Source: Fen-1258 sp041658245 (GTDB lineage: Bacteria > Bacteroidota > Ignavibacteria > Ignavibacteriales > Melioribacteraceae). Taken from it: a stretch of DNA of 64,000 nt. The translations under genes and the position numbers were made by a program. Shown here one piece after another: positions 7,860 to 16,453 of the stretch. Location of the stretch: assembly GCA_041658245.1 (NCBI GenBank), contig JBBAAM010000015.1, positions 3,605 through 67,604 of the forward strand, read 5' to 3'. Numbering within the stretch: position 1 is the stretch's first letter; each line of letters opens with the position of its first letter. Below the pieces are notes generated by a model. That model did no database searches. It was given only the letters and a program-made list of their open reading frames with translations, and was not told where the DNA came from.

Positions 7860-9056
7860 ATGGAATGGATATTACTGATTCTGTGGATATTAATAATTAA
7901 TGGCGGATTGGGTGGTCAATACATTCTTAATTGGATGGGCAATCAGCCAAAGTATGTTGGAAACCAACCGGTAGGTGTTTCACCAGGCGTGATGACCTGG
8001 TGGAGAGAATTATCAAAGCTTACATGGGCTGTAATTGCGGTAATTACCGAAGTGGTGCGCGGAAAGAATGTGAAGTACTTATGGCCCGGTGCCATTTCAA
8101 TGGCTACTATTGTTATTTGTGCTTTCACAGGAGTCATAGAAAATATCGGTTTCTTTTATTTGCCTAGATTTTATTCTCCTCACCTTTATGCGCCATACGT
8201 GAATGTGTATCTCATTTTGCTGCCGTTTTTCGGAAAATTTCTATTTAACGCTGCAATTAGAAAGGAACATTGGATAGGTATTTCGCTTGTAGTGATAGGA
8301 CTTGCTGCGCCACATATTCCATGGTTGATAGGAATAAATACTTCTGCTGATAATGCTCTCGATTTTACGGCAATAATTTGGATTCTCATCATAAACGCCT
8401 GTCTTTGTTCACAACAAATTTTAAACAACAAAACTGTTCAGACCGCAAAACAAGGCGTAGGTCCAAATGCATTAGTGTTTTGGCGGGAAATATGGAAGAT
8501 GCTTTTTATTACTTCCGCATTATTTATTTTCCCTCTTGTAGGCAATATGATTCGTGTAAATATTCCGGATCAGGTTCCGATAACCACATTTGAAACTAGA
8601 GTCTTGGCAAAAGTTGATGAGGGTAAAAAAACTCTTCTGCTCGAATCATACGATAAAACTAAAGACGGGTATGTTTTAAAAGCCAATTTACCGGAAGAAG
8701 TAGAAACAAATATAAAAGCTGCCTTTTCTTCTGTAGATTATAATAGATTTTTTGCTCTGTTCGATGGAAGTATAATTCCTAAAAACTGGTGGCCGATTTT
8801 ATTCGTAATAGCTGCGGGATTAACCGGTTATATATATAGCTTCGGATTTTTCAAGTTATCAAAATTTGCCGCGCATTTCTGGGTTCCATACACAAACGTC
8901 TGGTTGGCTTTTCTTCCTTTAATTATGCTGCTCTTTGGAAAAGATGTTACTCTCTTTCAGATTATTGGGGCAGTAATCGTAACTGCCGGTCTCATGGTTG
9001 GTGTATCAGATTACAGTCGCCATAAAGTTGAGGAGATAGAAAAAAAGTATAAGTAA
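7860..9056 (+). CDS. DMT/EamA-like membrane transporter with an inserted soluble segment
   Basis: A 398-residue polytopic membrane protein made of two homologous halves. Each half begins with an ILIIN helix, continues with a tryptophan-containing W-R-E segment (TWWRELSKLTW and FWREIWKML), and ends with a YVNVYLILLPF or YTNVWLAFLPL helix followed by a glycine-rich IGxxxVxxG helix. This duplication and helix order fit the drug/metabolite transporter superfamily. Between a helix and the last four-helix block of the second half, roughly residues 232-305, there is a hydrophilic stretch (from NIPDQVPITTFETRV to LFDGSIIPKNWW) absent from the first half. The substrate is unknown. It stands alone between spacers on both sides. 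Confidence 0.65.
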   Translation: MEWILLILWILIINGGLGGQYILNWMGNQPKYVGNQPVGVSPGVMTWWRELSKLTWAVIAVITEVVRGKNVKYLWPGAISMATIVICAFTGVIENIGFFYLPRFYSPHLYAPYVNVYLILLPFFGKFLFNAAIRKEHWIGISLVVIGLAAPHIPWLIGINTSADNALDFTAIIWILIINACLCSQQILNNKTVQTAKQGVGPNALVFWREIWKMLFITSALFIFPLVGNMIRVNIPDQVPITTFETRVLAKVDEGKKTLLLESYDKTKDGYVLKANLPEEVETNIKAAFSSVDYNRFFALFDGSIIPKNWWPILFVIAAGLTGYIYSFGFFKLSKFAAHFWVPYTNVWLAFLPLIMLLFGKDVTLFQIIGAVIVTAGLMVGVSDYSRHKVEEIEKKYK

Positions 9057-9138
9057 GGTTATGTTTTAGAGAGTTGTAGTAAGTTAAATTCAATAAAGTA
9101 TTTATGCTTGTAAATGCTGTTTTAATGGGAATATTTTA

Positions 9139-9168
9139 TTGACAATTAATTAGAAATGTTTATTATAT
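9139..9168 (+). promoter_or_regulatory. Promoter of the 9310-10125 cassette
   Basis: TTGACA at 9139-9144 is followed 17 bp later by ATTATA (9162-9167), or 18 bp later by TTATAT; the same bases contain TATATTTC, close to the TAnnTTTG form. A perfect 7-bp inverted repeat AGAAATT/AATTTCT (9176-9194) lies immediately downstream and could be an operator. The predicted leader is about 135 nt. Confidence 0.6.
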
Positions 9169-9273
9169 TTCCTTAAGAAATTCCCAAAATTTCTAATCTT
9201 ATGAAAGAAAATAAATACTCCGATCGTAAACACAATATGAACTTTTTCGATAATAAAGTTGTCTAATATATAG

Positions 9274-9298
9274 CAAAGAATATTTTTAACATTCTTTG
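9274..9298 (+). promoter_or_regulatory. Leader hairpin next to the ribosome site of the 9310 gene
   Basis: CAAAGAAT (9274-9281) and ATTCTTTG (9291-9298) form an 8-bp perfect stem with a 9-nt loop, directly in front of the GGGGA ribosome site and the ATG at 9310. Such a position could modulate translation, but there is no experimental or comparative support here. Confidence 0.4.
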
Positions 9299-9309
9299 GG
9301 GAAAACCAG

Positions 9310-9639
9310 ATGACAAATAATTTTAACCTTACTAAAAATGATTCTAATGATGTAGATTATTCATTAGAGAACAAAGACTATTTTCATGAAATTCTCAATG
9401 AGATGAAATCTTTTCAAGAAAAGGATGCCTTAAGCCATCTTGAAATTAAAAAGACAACAAAATATTTAGTTAATTCTTTTAATCGAGAAGAAATTTCACG
9501 AGAAACTCTCGAGGATCTATTAAAAATATTACTCTCGTCGTATGTTCAATTAAAATTCGACGAGAAATTTCTTAAAAAAAAGTATAAGTTTTACCGTCTT
9601 TTACCGAAATCCATTTATTTTGAGAGGGAGAATGCATAA
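9310..9639 (+). CDS. Hypothetical small charged protein, first gene of a two-gene cassette
   Basis: A 109-residue protein rich in Lys, Glu, Asn and Leu, with no cysteine, signal peptide or membrane helix and no family I recognise. The middle part (SHLEIKKTTKYLVNSF to LEDLLKILLSSYVQL) reads as amphipathic helices. It follows its own promoter and a leader hairpin, with GGGGA as ribosome site, and its TAA overlaps the ATG of the next gene by one base (TAATG), so the two are translationally coupled and probably act together. Confidence 0.6.
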   Translation: MTNNFNLTKNDSNDVDYSLENKDYFHEILNEMKSFQEKDALSHLEIKKTTKYLVNSFNREEISRETLEDLLKILLSSYVQLKFDEKFLKKKYKFYRLLPKSIYFERENA

Positions 9640-10125
9640 TGGAGGAACAGCAAAATACAGAAAGTGGGGAAAATGGGAAAATCGAAGATCTGCAAAAAAA
9701 AGATAACGACGTAAACCAGCCTCCCGAAAAACAGTTTCAATCTAATCAAGGCGATGTTAAAGAATTTATTAAAGATATGCCCGCCCCATTCAGAAAGACT
9801 ATTGAAACAGCAATGATGCAATTTTCTTCATCTGGGGGGCGTATCGGACATCCTCTTTTTGATAAATTTAACGACAAACATATAGACAAGTTTCTCGATT
9901 ATTCTCAAGAGGATGACAATAATCTTTATAAATTAAGAAGCTCAAATCGATGGTTTTAATCTTGCCTATACAATAGTTGGAATTGCACTTCTTATATTGT
10001 TAATTATTTTTCTATTACCTTCTAATAAAGACTTATTGGTGGAGATATTAAAGTTAATTGTCATTTTCGCCGCTGGAGTCGGTGGAGGTTATGGACTTAA
10101 ATCACATTTAGATAAACAGAAATAA
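9639..10125 (+). pseudogene. Two-helix membrane protein gene with a single-base frameshift
   Basis: The frame opened at 9639 stops at 9959, but a second frame continues without a break from GAA at 9937 (EAQIDGFNLAYTIVG) to the TAA at 10123-10125. Removing one A at about 9935 or 9936 joins them into a 161-residue protein: a charged N-terminal half (DMPAPFRKTIETAMMQF, FDKFNDKHIDKFLDY) and two C-terminal membrane helices (AYTIVGIALLILLIIFLL and ILKLIVIFAAGVGGGYGL) with a short lysine-rich tail. The join could be a sequencing error, a recent mutation or, less likely, programmed frameshifting. The family is not recognised. It is coupled to the 9310 gene. Confidence 0.7.
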
Positions 10126-10228
10126 CTTTTATTCATCTTTGTTAAATTGTATTTAGTAAGTCCCTCCGTATTTTAGTAAAACTCTTTCAGGAAGTCTTAT
10201 GAAACCGTTTCAAGTTAAGTAGCTTTAA

Positions 10229-10284
10229 TCTTCCTTTAACCAAGTCATTACTATCAATAATGATCTGAGTCGTTTTAAGGAAGA
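10229..10284. terminator. Hairpin between convergent genes
   Basis: TCTTCCTT (10229-10236) and AAGGAAGA (10277-10284) form an 8-bp stem that encloses a smaller CATTA/TAATG stem. It lies between the frameshifted membrane-protein gene and the convergent ubiE/menG gene, where a bidirectional terminator would be expected. Confidence 0.4.
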
Positions 10285-10316
10285 ATAAATTTGTTTATAG
10301 CCAAAAGTAAATGAAT

Positions 10317-11015
10317 CTATTTCTCTGCAATTACAACTTGTACTAGCCCGAATGTAAGCGAATGTCTTTCAACTCTGGAGAAACCGCATTCATTAAAAAG
10401 TTTTACAAGATCTACTTTCTTGTCGAATTCGCCAACCGATTCTGGCAAATATGTATAAGCTTCTTTGTCCTTGGAAATCAAGCGACCGATAAATGGTAAA
10501 ACTTTGTTAAAGTAAAAGAGATAGAAATTTCTTACTAGTGGATTTGAGGGAAGACGAAACTCCAGCACGGTCACTTTGCCATTGTCGGAAAGAATTCGAT
10601 TGAATGATCTGAAGGCTTGGGGGATATCGTAAAAGTTACGAACTCCAAATGCAACGGTGATATTTGTAAATGATCCATCTTTGAATGGTAAAAATTCTGC
10701 TACAGTTTCTACAACTTTGCCGTTTATCCAACCAGCTTTTTTATTGAAGAGAGAAAGCATATTGAATGAAAGATCAGCACCAAAGATTTTTTCTACACCT
10801 GACTTCTTAGCGCTAATTGCAAAATCCCCGGTGCCGCAAGCTATATCCAACAATTTAGATTCTGATGACATCACGGAAAGTTTTATTGCTTTTTTACGCC
10901 AGTAAAAATCTACTCCTGCACTTAAGAAATGATTTAAAAAATCATACCTGTGAGAAATAGAATCAAAAATTCTTCTCACCTGCGGTTTTTTATTTGCGCC
11001 TTCCATCTTTCCCAA
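10317..11015 (-). CDS. ubiE: Demethylmenaquinone/ubiquinone C-methyltransferase
   Basis: The 232-residue enzyme methylates demethylmenaquinone, the last step of menaquinone synthesis in the cytoplasmic membrane. The UbiE/MenG signatures are intact: YDFLNHFLSAGVDFYWRKKA near the start, SAM motif DIACGTGDFAIS, VAFGVRNFYD, and VLEFRLPSNPLVRNFY before the C-terminal region ending SLTFGLVQVVIAEK. Bacteria of this group use menaquinone, so the menG function is the likely one. Either ATG (codon 1 or codon 4) could be the start. It is divergent from the four-cysteine gene at 11056, with only 40 bp between. Confidence 0.93.
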   Translation of the reverse strand: MGKMEGANKKPQVRRIFDSISHRYDFLNHFLSAGVDFYWRKKAIKLSVMSSESKLLDIACGTGDFAISAKKSGVEKIFGADLSFNMLSLFNKKAGWINGKVVETVAEFLPFKDGSFTNITVAFGVRNFYDIPQAFRSFNRILSDNGKVTVLEFRLPSNPLVRNFYLFYFNKVLPFIGRLISKDKEAYTYLPESVGEFDKKVDLVKLFNECGFSRVERHSLTFGLVQVVIAEK

Positions 11016-11055
11016 CTTTATGGTAATTTTTCTATAGTATTAACAAGGCAAATTT

Positions 11056-11379
11056 ATGGATAAATATTTAAAAGCATTAAAACAAAATGTATGTTCGATA
11101 TGTGTTGATTCCAACGAAAAAGGCGGCTGCACTTTAAACGAAAAAGAATCTTGTGCGGTTGAATTATATCTTCCTATGATTTTGGAAGTCGTCCATAGTG
11201 CTGACAGTGAGGACATCAAAGAATTACATAATAAATTACGAGAGACTATTTGTTTTGAATGTCGCACTCAAGAAGGCGGTAATTGCTATCTGCGCGAAGA
11301 CGCAAATTGTGCACTTGACAGATATTTTTCTCTTATTGTTGAAACCATTCAAAAAGTAGATGCCGGTTTTGTTTCTTGA
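11056..11379 (+). CDS. Twin four-cysteine small protein, probably metal binding
   Basis: The 107-residue protein consists of two copies of one motif. Repeat 1 is VCSICVDSNEKGGCTLNEKESCAVELY from residue 12 and repeat 2 is ICFECRTQEGGNCYLREDANCALDRY from about residue 65. Each has CxxC, then GG(C/N C), then a fourth cysteine seven residues on, followed by a helix (LPMILEVV or FSLIVETI). Eight conserved cysteines in two sets of four suggest two metal sites, iron-sulfur or zinc. No transmembrane helix is seen. I do not recognise a named family. It is divergent from ubiE, 40 bp away, so a link to redox or quinone metabolism is possible but unproven. Confidence 0.7.
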   Translation: MDKYLKALKQNVCSICVDSNEKGGCTLNEKESCAVELYLPMILEVVHSADSEDIKELHNKLRETICFECRTQEGGNCYLREDANCALDRYFSLIVETIQKVDAGFVS

Positions 11380-11444
11380 TCTTGCTCTTTCTCTTTCTCT
11401 TGATCGTACTTAAGTTATTAAAGAGATCAAGATCATGAGCAAGA
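11380..11444. repeat. Nested imperfect palindrome between convergent genes
   Basis: Two nested 8-bp perfect stems, TCTTGCTC (11380-11387) with GAGCAAGA (11437-11444) and TCTTGATC (11398-11405) with GATCAAGA (11425-11432), fill the spacer between the twin-cysteine gene and the convergent PAP2 gene. It may act as a bidirectional terminator, but its simple CTTG/CTC composition looks more like a dispersed repeat. Confidence 0.55.
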
Positions 11445-11450
11445 ACAAAT

Positions 11451-12386
11451 TCAAAAATACTTTTCAGCTCGAATTCTTAACCACCAATTATAAATGTATT
11501 CCCCACTCCACAATGTAAAAATCATAAAGAATAATCCACCTATTAAATCTACAACGTAATGATATCTAAGATAAACTGTTGCAAATATTAATAGAGTACC
11601 ATTTATAATAAAAAACCATTTCAATTTACTTCCGAACTTCACCGATAGAAACATAACCAGCAGAGTCATTTGTGTATGCCCGCTTGGGAAAGCATCGCGC
11701 TGAACGATCATAGCGGGATTAATTGTTCCGCTTGGAATTGATTCTCCGCTGTTAACTATCTCTCGTAAAAAATCAGTAATAAATAGTCCAGGTAGCTCGA
11801 TGTTGCTCATTTCGAAATTGTGCAATGTAAAGCGCGGACCAATTGCCGGTACTAATATGTAACCAATGAATGAAAGACAGAAACCGTAAACTATTATGAA
11901 CGCAGAAAAATCAAATTCCTTCAGTTTATTCTGGTACATCAAATCAAATCCAAGAATAACCGGTAGGAAGTAAAATGTACCATACACAATTTGTAGAAGT
12001 TCTGTTAAATATGGATTGGCGATTTTGTAGAGTTCTACAGTCGGATCAGTTCTGAAAATAAATCGGTCAATTAGAATTAGATAGTCATCGTAAATTATTC
12101 CTCGGATCGGATCAATCATATAATACAGTTCTTTGAATATGAAAAAAACAAATGGTACTAAATACCACAGATGTAGTTGCCGCCACACAAATTTTTTGGT
12201 TTTTTCAGATTGATAGGAAACAAGAAAGATAAAAACAATAATCAGTGTATTCGCCATGAGGTGAGAATACCATTGGCTGACCTTTTGCATGAAGACAATA
12301 TTTAAGAAAGAGAGGAGGATCAGAAAGACAACTATAATAATATCCACCGCAGTAAAATATTTTATTATTGATCTGAACTGTTTCAT
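11451..12386 (-). CDS. PAP2-superfamily membrane phosphatase/phosphotransferase
   Basis: A 311-residue inner-membrane protein with about six to eight helices. The PAP2 active-site motifs are present in the C-terminal half: FPSGHTQ, then YLRYHYVVDLIGG with the catalytic histidine and aspartate. The first PAP2 motif (KxxxxxxRP) is weak, with only GPRF before the FPSGH segment, as in the Aur1/Ipt1-like branch that transfers phosphoinositol-type groups to lipids. The reaction may be dephosphorylation of a lipid phosphate such as undecaprenyl pyrophosphate or a headgroup transfer. It lies 25 bp after rsmA on the same strand. Confidence 0.8.
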   Translation of the reverse strand: MKQFRSIIKYFTAVDIIIVVFLILLSFLNIVFMQKVSQWYSHLMANTLIIVFIFLVSYQSEKTKKFVWRQLHLWYLVPFVFFIFKELYYMIDPIRGIIYDDYLILIDRFIFRTDPTVELYKIANPYLTELLQIVYGTFYFLPVILGFDLMYQNKLKEFDFSAFIIVYGFCLSFIGYILVPAIGPRFTLHNFEMSNIELPGLFITDFLREIVNSGESIPSGTINPAMIVQRDAFPSGHTQMTLLVMFLSVKFGSKLKWFFIINGTLLIFATVYLRYHYVVDLIGGLFFMIFTLWSGEYIYNWWLRIRAEKYF

Positions 12387-12411
12387 TAAGAAGATAATTT
12401 CTTTGTATCTA

Positions 12412-13197
12412 TTATTTTTTATTTAACAACTTCTGGATTATTCGTGTAAGATCAACAAACTCATTAATCGTTAATTCTTCTGCCCGCCTTGACACATCGA
12501 ATTCATTCTGATCAATATTGATATCCTTGAACACGCTGTTACGGAGTGAGTTCTTTAACTTTTTCCGCCGGTTACCGAATGAGGCTTTTACAACCTGAAT
12601 AAATAATTTGAAATCAAGTTCAATCGGTAATTTCTTGTCAAAATTTAGATGTATGATTGCAGAGTCAACTTTGGGTTTTGGGTAAAATACATTTGGAGAG
12701 ATCTTAAAACATAATTTTGTATCGGCAAAAAAATTAAGTAATACTCCAAGTATGCCGTAATCATCACTGCATTCTTCTGCGGTGATCCTTTTGGCGACCT
12801 CAAACTGGACCATCATCATTGCATCTTTCACCATGGAACGGTTCTCGATAAGCTTGAAAAGAATTGGCGATGTAATATTGTACGGTATGTTGCCGATGAT
12901 TCGCAGCGGTTTCTCATCGGAGTAATTATTCAGATCCAGCTTAATGAAATCATAATTTATTACATGAACAGATGGATAACTCAAAGCCAAACTTTCAACC
13001 ACACGCTTATCTATCTCAACAGCGTAAAGTTTTCTAACTTTGTGAACAAGTTCGGCAGTTAGAGCACCGGTACCGGGTCCGATCTCAATAACTACGTCAT
13101 CATTTCCCGGATCGAACTCATTTACAATTTTTTGGATGACATTTTTATCAACCAGATAATTCTGCCCAAATCTTTTTAAAGGTGTTGGTTTTGGCAT
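12412..13197 (-). CDS. rsmA: 16S rRNA (adenine1518/1519-N6)-dimethyltransferase
   Basis: The 261-residue enzyme dimethylates two adjacent adenosines in the 3'-terminal helix of 16S rRNA during small-subunit maturation. FGQNYLVDKNVIQKI at the N terminus, SAM motif VIEIGPGTGALT and the catalytic IGNIPYNITSPI (NIPY) are all present, followed by the typical C-terminal domain (VKASFGNRRKKLKNSL). Loss of this protein gives kasugamycin resistance in other bacteria. It is divergent from the glycosyltransferase at 13290 and followed by the PAP2 gene. Confidence 0.95.
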   Translation of the reverse strand: MPKPTPLKRFGQNYLVDKNVIQKIVNEFDPGNDDVVIEIGPGTGALTAELVHKVRKLYAVEIDKRVVESLALSYPSVHVINYDFIKLDLNNYSDEKPLRIIGNIPYNITSPILFKLIENRSMVKDAMMMVQFEVAKRITAEECSDDYGILGVLLNFFADTKLCFKISPNVFYPKPKVDSAIIHLNFDKKLPIELDFKLFIQVVKASFGNRRKKLKNSLRNSVFKDINIDQNEFDVSRRAEELTINEFVDLTRIIQKLLNKK

Positions 13198-13289
13198 TTT
13201 CTTTATACTAAATATGAATTTTCTGTGTGCAATATAAATTTCTTCGCTTTAACTTATAGCCATGATTTTACTTTTAAAGGTGAATTAAG

Positions 13290-14384
13290 TTGCTGTTTGA
13301 AATAATATTTTTAATCGGGCTTTCACTCTATTTTATCCAACTTGTGATATTTACTATTGGAACTGGTAAGAAGTATCATAAAATACCGGAAGATAAATAT
13401 CCATCAGCGACCGTAATTGTAGCTGCTAGGAATGAAGAAAATAATATTCTCGATTGTTTACAATCTCTAGATAATCTTATCTATCCTGATGGAAAACTAG
13501 AAATAATTATTGTGAACGATCATTCTACTGATTCTACCGGAGAGATTATTGGATCATTCATAAAAGATAAACCAAAATTTAGATGCATAGTTCCCATTGA
13601 ATCACTCGGTTCGCTAAAAGGAAAGACTAATGCTCTAGCGAATGCAATCAAGATATCGGAAGGGGAAATTATACTTACTACAGATGCTGATTGTATTGTA
13701 TCGCCTGAATGGGTTAAAACGCATGCTTCATATTATAATGAAAACGTTGGTTTTGTGGGCGGATTTACCACTCAACAAGATCAAAATCCATTTTCAGGAA
13801 TGCAAGCGATTGATTTTGTTTATCTCCTTACAGTTGCCGCAGGATCAATAAATCTTGGTAAACCATTAAGCTGTATTGGCAACAATATGTCTTACCGGAA
13901 AAGTGTTTACAATAAAGTTGGTGGTTACGAAGGATTATCTTTTTCAGTTACGGAAGATTTTAATTTATTAATGGCAATTCATGATCTAAAAAAATATCAA
14001 ATAATTTACCCGCTCGATGTTGGCTCATTAGTTACATCGAAAGCTTGTCCTGATTGGAAAACCTTATATTGGCAAAAGAAACGCTGGGGTGTTGGAGGAA
14101 TGGAAAGTGATTTGATCGCTTATTCTGTTATGGTTTGGGGATATATTGTACATGCTGCTATGCTACTTCTTCCTTTCTTTTTCTCAATGACGGGATTATA
14201 TTTAAGTATCTTTAAAATATGCGTTGATTATTTTTTTGTTAAACCTGTATTTAATAAATTAAATCTGAGGATGAAATTTTCTCACTTCATTGCATTTGAA
14301 ATTTATTTTATTATTTACGTCTTAGTGCTTCCATTTATAGTTCTTCCTAATAGAAAAGTTAAATGGAAAGGAAGAACCTATTAA
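13290..14384 (+). CDS. Family 2 glycosyltransferase, membrane-bound
   Basis: A 364-residue processive-type GT2 enzyme. An N-terminal helix (LLFEIIFLIGLSLYFIQLVI) precedes the GT-A domain: ATVIVAARNEENNI, IIIVNDHSTD, the TTDADCI DxD-like motif near residue 130, TEDFNL and the QxxRW motif WQKKRW. Two or three C-terminal helices follow. The layout matches BcsA/HAS-like and N-acetylglucosaminyltransferase enzymes, but the sugar and acceptor are unknown. The TTG at 13290 is used because AAAGGTG stands at the right distance before it and no ATG precedes the first helix. It is the first gene of a tight three-gene run with the outer-membrane protein and site-2 protease. Confidence 0.85.
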   Translation: MLFEIIFLIGLSLYFIQLVIFTIGTGKKYHKIPEDKYPSATVIVAARNEENNILDCLQSLDNLIYPDGKLEIIIVNDHSTDSTGEIIGSFIKDKPKFRCIVPIESLGSLKGKTNALANAIKISEGEIILTTDADCIVSPEWVKTHASYYNENVGFVGGFTTQQDQNPFSGMQAIDFVYLLTVAAGSINLGKPLSCIGNNMSYRKSVYNKVGGYEGLSFSVTEDFNLLMAIHDLKKYQIIYPLDVGSLVTSKACPDWKTLYWQKKRWGVGGMESDLIAYSVMVWGYIVHAAMLLLPFFFSMTGLYLSIFKICVDYFFVKPVFNKLNLRMKFSHFIAFEIYFIIYVLVLPFIVLPNRKVKWKGRTY

Positions 14385-14403
14385 CAATATTAGGTGGACT
14401 GTT

Positions 14404-15240
14404 ATGAAAAAATATTATCTGATATTTATGATATTAATTGGTTCATTCGTTAATCAAGCTCAGACTGTAACCGAAACAGAATATGAGTTTTTTCCTAACG
14501 ATCTGATCATTTATCCTTTTACCGCAAATCAATTGGAACCGAAGCTGGGATTTGTATTCAGGATGAATAGTAACCAATTGTGGCTGAATATTGGAAACTC
14601 AATGGACCTAATAAGGATCAAACGCGATAGTGAAATATTTTCTATTGGAGCTGATCTCTTTACATGGACGCTCTTGAAAAAAGAGGATAATTTTCGCTTC
14701 CCTGTTGATGCAGTTGATTATATGTTCGGATTAAATTTTGGATTTAAAACTGCTGTGCATAATTACTCTTTTGGGGGGCGCATAAGGTTGAGTCATATTA
14801 GCGCACATTTTGTTGACGGACATTTTGATATGGATAAACAGCAATGGAAAGATGGAAGGGATCCAAGGGTTTTTAGCCGTGAATTTGTAGAAGTATTGGG
14901 ATTCTATTCATTCCACACTATAAGAGTTTACGTTGGAGGAACATATCTTTACCATGTTGATCCATCAGAGATTGGTAAAGCTACCTTACAGACTGGATTA
15001 GAGTATTATGTAAAAGATGCCCTTTCTTATAATATATCTCCTTACATTGCGGCTGACGGCACAATGAGAACCAACGACAAGAAGAGAAATTTTACATTTA
15101 ATGCAGGTATCAAATTCGGTAAAATTGAAGGAAGAGGATTAAGAATATTTTATCAATACTATAATGGTTATGATATTAACGGTGAATATTTTGATGTAAG
15201 AAGAGAGTACTCAACTCTGGGAATAAATCTGGATCTATAG
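14404..15240 (+). CDS. Putative outer-membrane beta-barrel protein, DUF1207-like
   Basis: A 278-residue exported protein. A signal peptide (KKYYLIFMILIGSFVNQAQ) precedes strands with alternating hydrophobic residues and a final strand ending in LGINLDL, as expected for a barrel. The opening FFPNDLIIYPFTANQLEPKLGF and the later HISAHFVDGH and LGFYSFHTIRVYVGG segments resemble the DUF1207 family, whose function is unknown. It lies 19 bp after the glycosyltransferase and its stop is 1 bp from the site-2 protease start, so the three are probably one operon. Confidence 0.65.
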   Translation: MKKYYLIFMILIGSFVNQAQTVTETEYEFFPNDLIIYPFTANQLEPKLGFVFRMNSNQLWLNIGNSMDLIRIKRDSEIFSIGADLFTWTLLKKEDNFRFPVDAVDYMFGLNFGFKTAVHNYSFGGRIRLSHISAHFVDGHFDMDKQQWKDGRDPRVFSREFVEVLGFYSFHTIRVYVGGTYLYHVDPSEIGKATLQTGLEYYVKDALSYNISPYIAADGTMRTNDKKRNFTFNAGIKFGKIEGRGLRIFYQYYNGYDINGEYFDVRREYSTLGINLDL

Positions 15241-15241
15241 A

Positions 15242-16231
15242 ATGTCTGAAAAAATATTCGCGACTTTTACAAAATTATTCCGTTCAAAAAAGTTTGAACA
15301 TAATTATTTTCTTCATATCGGATTATTTGTTGTTACTTTCATAACAACTACCATTGCCGGTATAGAATGGACAACCGGGAAGATGGGTCCGTATGAAATT
15401 AATGACTTGGTGCACGGACTGCCATATTCTCTTTCGATTATATTTATTCTCGGTGTTCATGAGTTCGGACATTTTTTCGCTGCAGTTTACCACAAAGTAA
15501 AAGTTACTCTTCCGTATTTTATTCCGTTACCTCATGCAATTGGTCTTTTTGGTACGATGGGTGCCGTAATAAAAACCAAATCACCCATCCCAGACAATAA
15601 AGCTATGTTTGATATTGGTGTGGCTGGACCCATCAGTGGATTCATCGCTTGTTTGATTGTATTGGTCTATGGTTTTACTCATTTACCTCCGGCAGAATAT
15701 ATTTTGCAAATTCATCCTGATTATTATTCACCAGAGTATGGGAAAAATGCGATTGGTTTAGCATTCGGAGATACACTTTTATTTTCTATGCTAAAGTTTT
15801 TATTTACAAATGTCTCGCAGTTCGTTCCTCCAATGTCCGAAGTTTATCATTACCCGTATTTGTGTGTAGGTTGGTTCGGATTGTTTGTTACATCTATGAA
15901 TTTAATTCCGGTGGGGCAATTAGACGGCGGACATGTTATTTATAGCATGTTCGGTGAAAAGAAACAAGAAGCAATAGCAAGCATAGCAATGATATTGTTA
16001 GTGCTTCTCGGAGTGTTAGGAATATTGGAATCATTACTAAATTTTGGTATAACTATTGGATGGAGCGGCTGGTTATTCTGGGCTGCAATACTTTATTTCT
16101 TTATTAAAGTTAAACATCCGCCTGTAAATCAGTTTGAAGAATTAGATTGGAGAAGAAAGATTTTAGGCTATATAGCAATTCTTATCTTCATCTTATCGTT
16201 TTCTCCAACACCATTTATATTTTCACTTTGA
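15242..16231 (+). CDS. Site-2 metalloprotease (M50 family)
   Basis: A 329-residue polytopic membrane protease. The zinc motif HEFGH lies in the third helix, within FILGVHEFGHFFAA, and the third ligand aspartate in NLIPVGQLDGGHVIYSMFG. The segment GTMGAVIKTKSPIPDNKAMFDIGVAGP is the conserved loop that follows. There is no PDZ domain, so this is the short M50 type (EGY1/S2P-like) rather than RseP. It would cut a membrane-anchored substrate such as an anti-sigma factor within the bilayer; no candidate substrate is adjacent. Confidence 0.88.
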   Translation: MSEKIFATFTKLFRSKKFEHNYFLHIGLFVVTFITTTIAGIEWTTGKMGPYEINDLVHGLPYSLSIIFILGVHEFGHFFAAVYHKVKVTLPYFIPLPHAIGLFGTMGAVIKTKSPIPDNKAMFDIGVAGPISGFIACLIVLVYGFTHLPPAEYILQIHPDYYSPEYGKNAIGLAFGDTLLFSMLKFLFTNVSQFVPPMSEVYHYPYLCVGWFGLFVTSMNLIPVGQLDGGHVIYSMFGEKKQEAIASIAMILLVLLGVLGILESLLNFGITIGWSGWLFWAAILYFFIKVKHPPVNQFEELDWRRKILGYIAILIFILSFSPTPFIFSL

Positions 16232-16453
16232 ACAAAGAGTTGAAGAGTTAAAGATTACTCTTGATTATATTATCAAACATCTATTAATTTACAATCAAGA
16301 AAATGGGAAAAGATTATAGAGAACTCTGCTACTGTTAATTTTTTGAACTAAATGAAGTAGGATAGCAAATTTTCTATGATGTTTTCTTTTTTTATGCATA
16401 CCGATGATAATTCCAACAACTCAAAGATCCATTTCTCATTGATTTCTTTATAC

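Noticed and set aside
16232..16453. Spacer with CTTGATT/AATCAAG and CTTTG/CAAAG pairs
   Set aside because: Short AT-rich stems with long loops; no convincing terminator, promoter or RNA.
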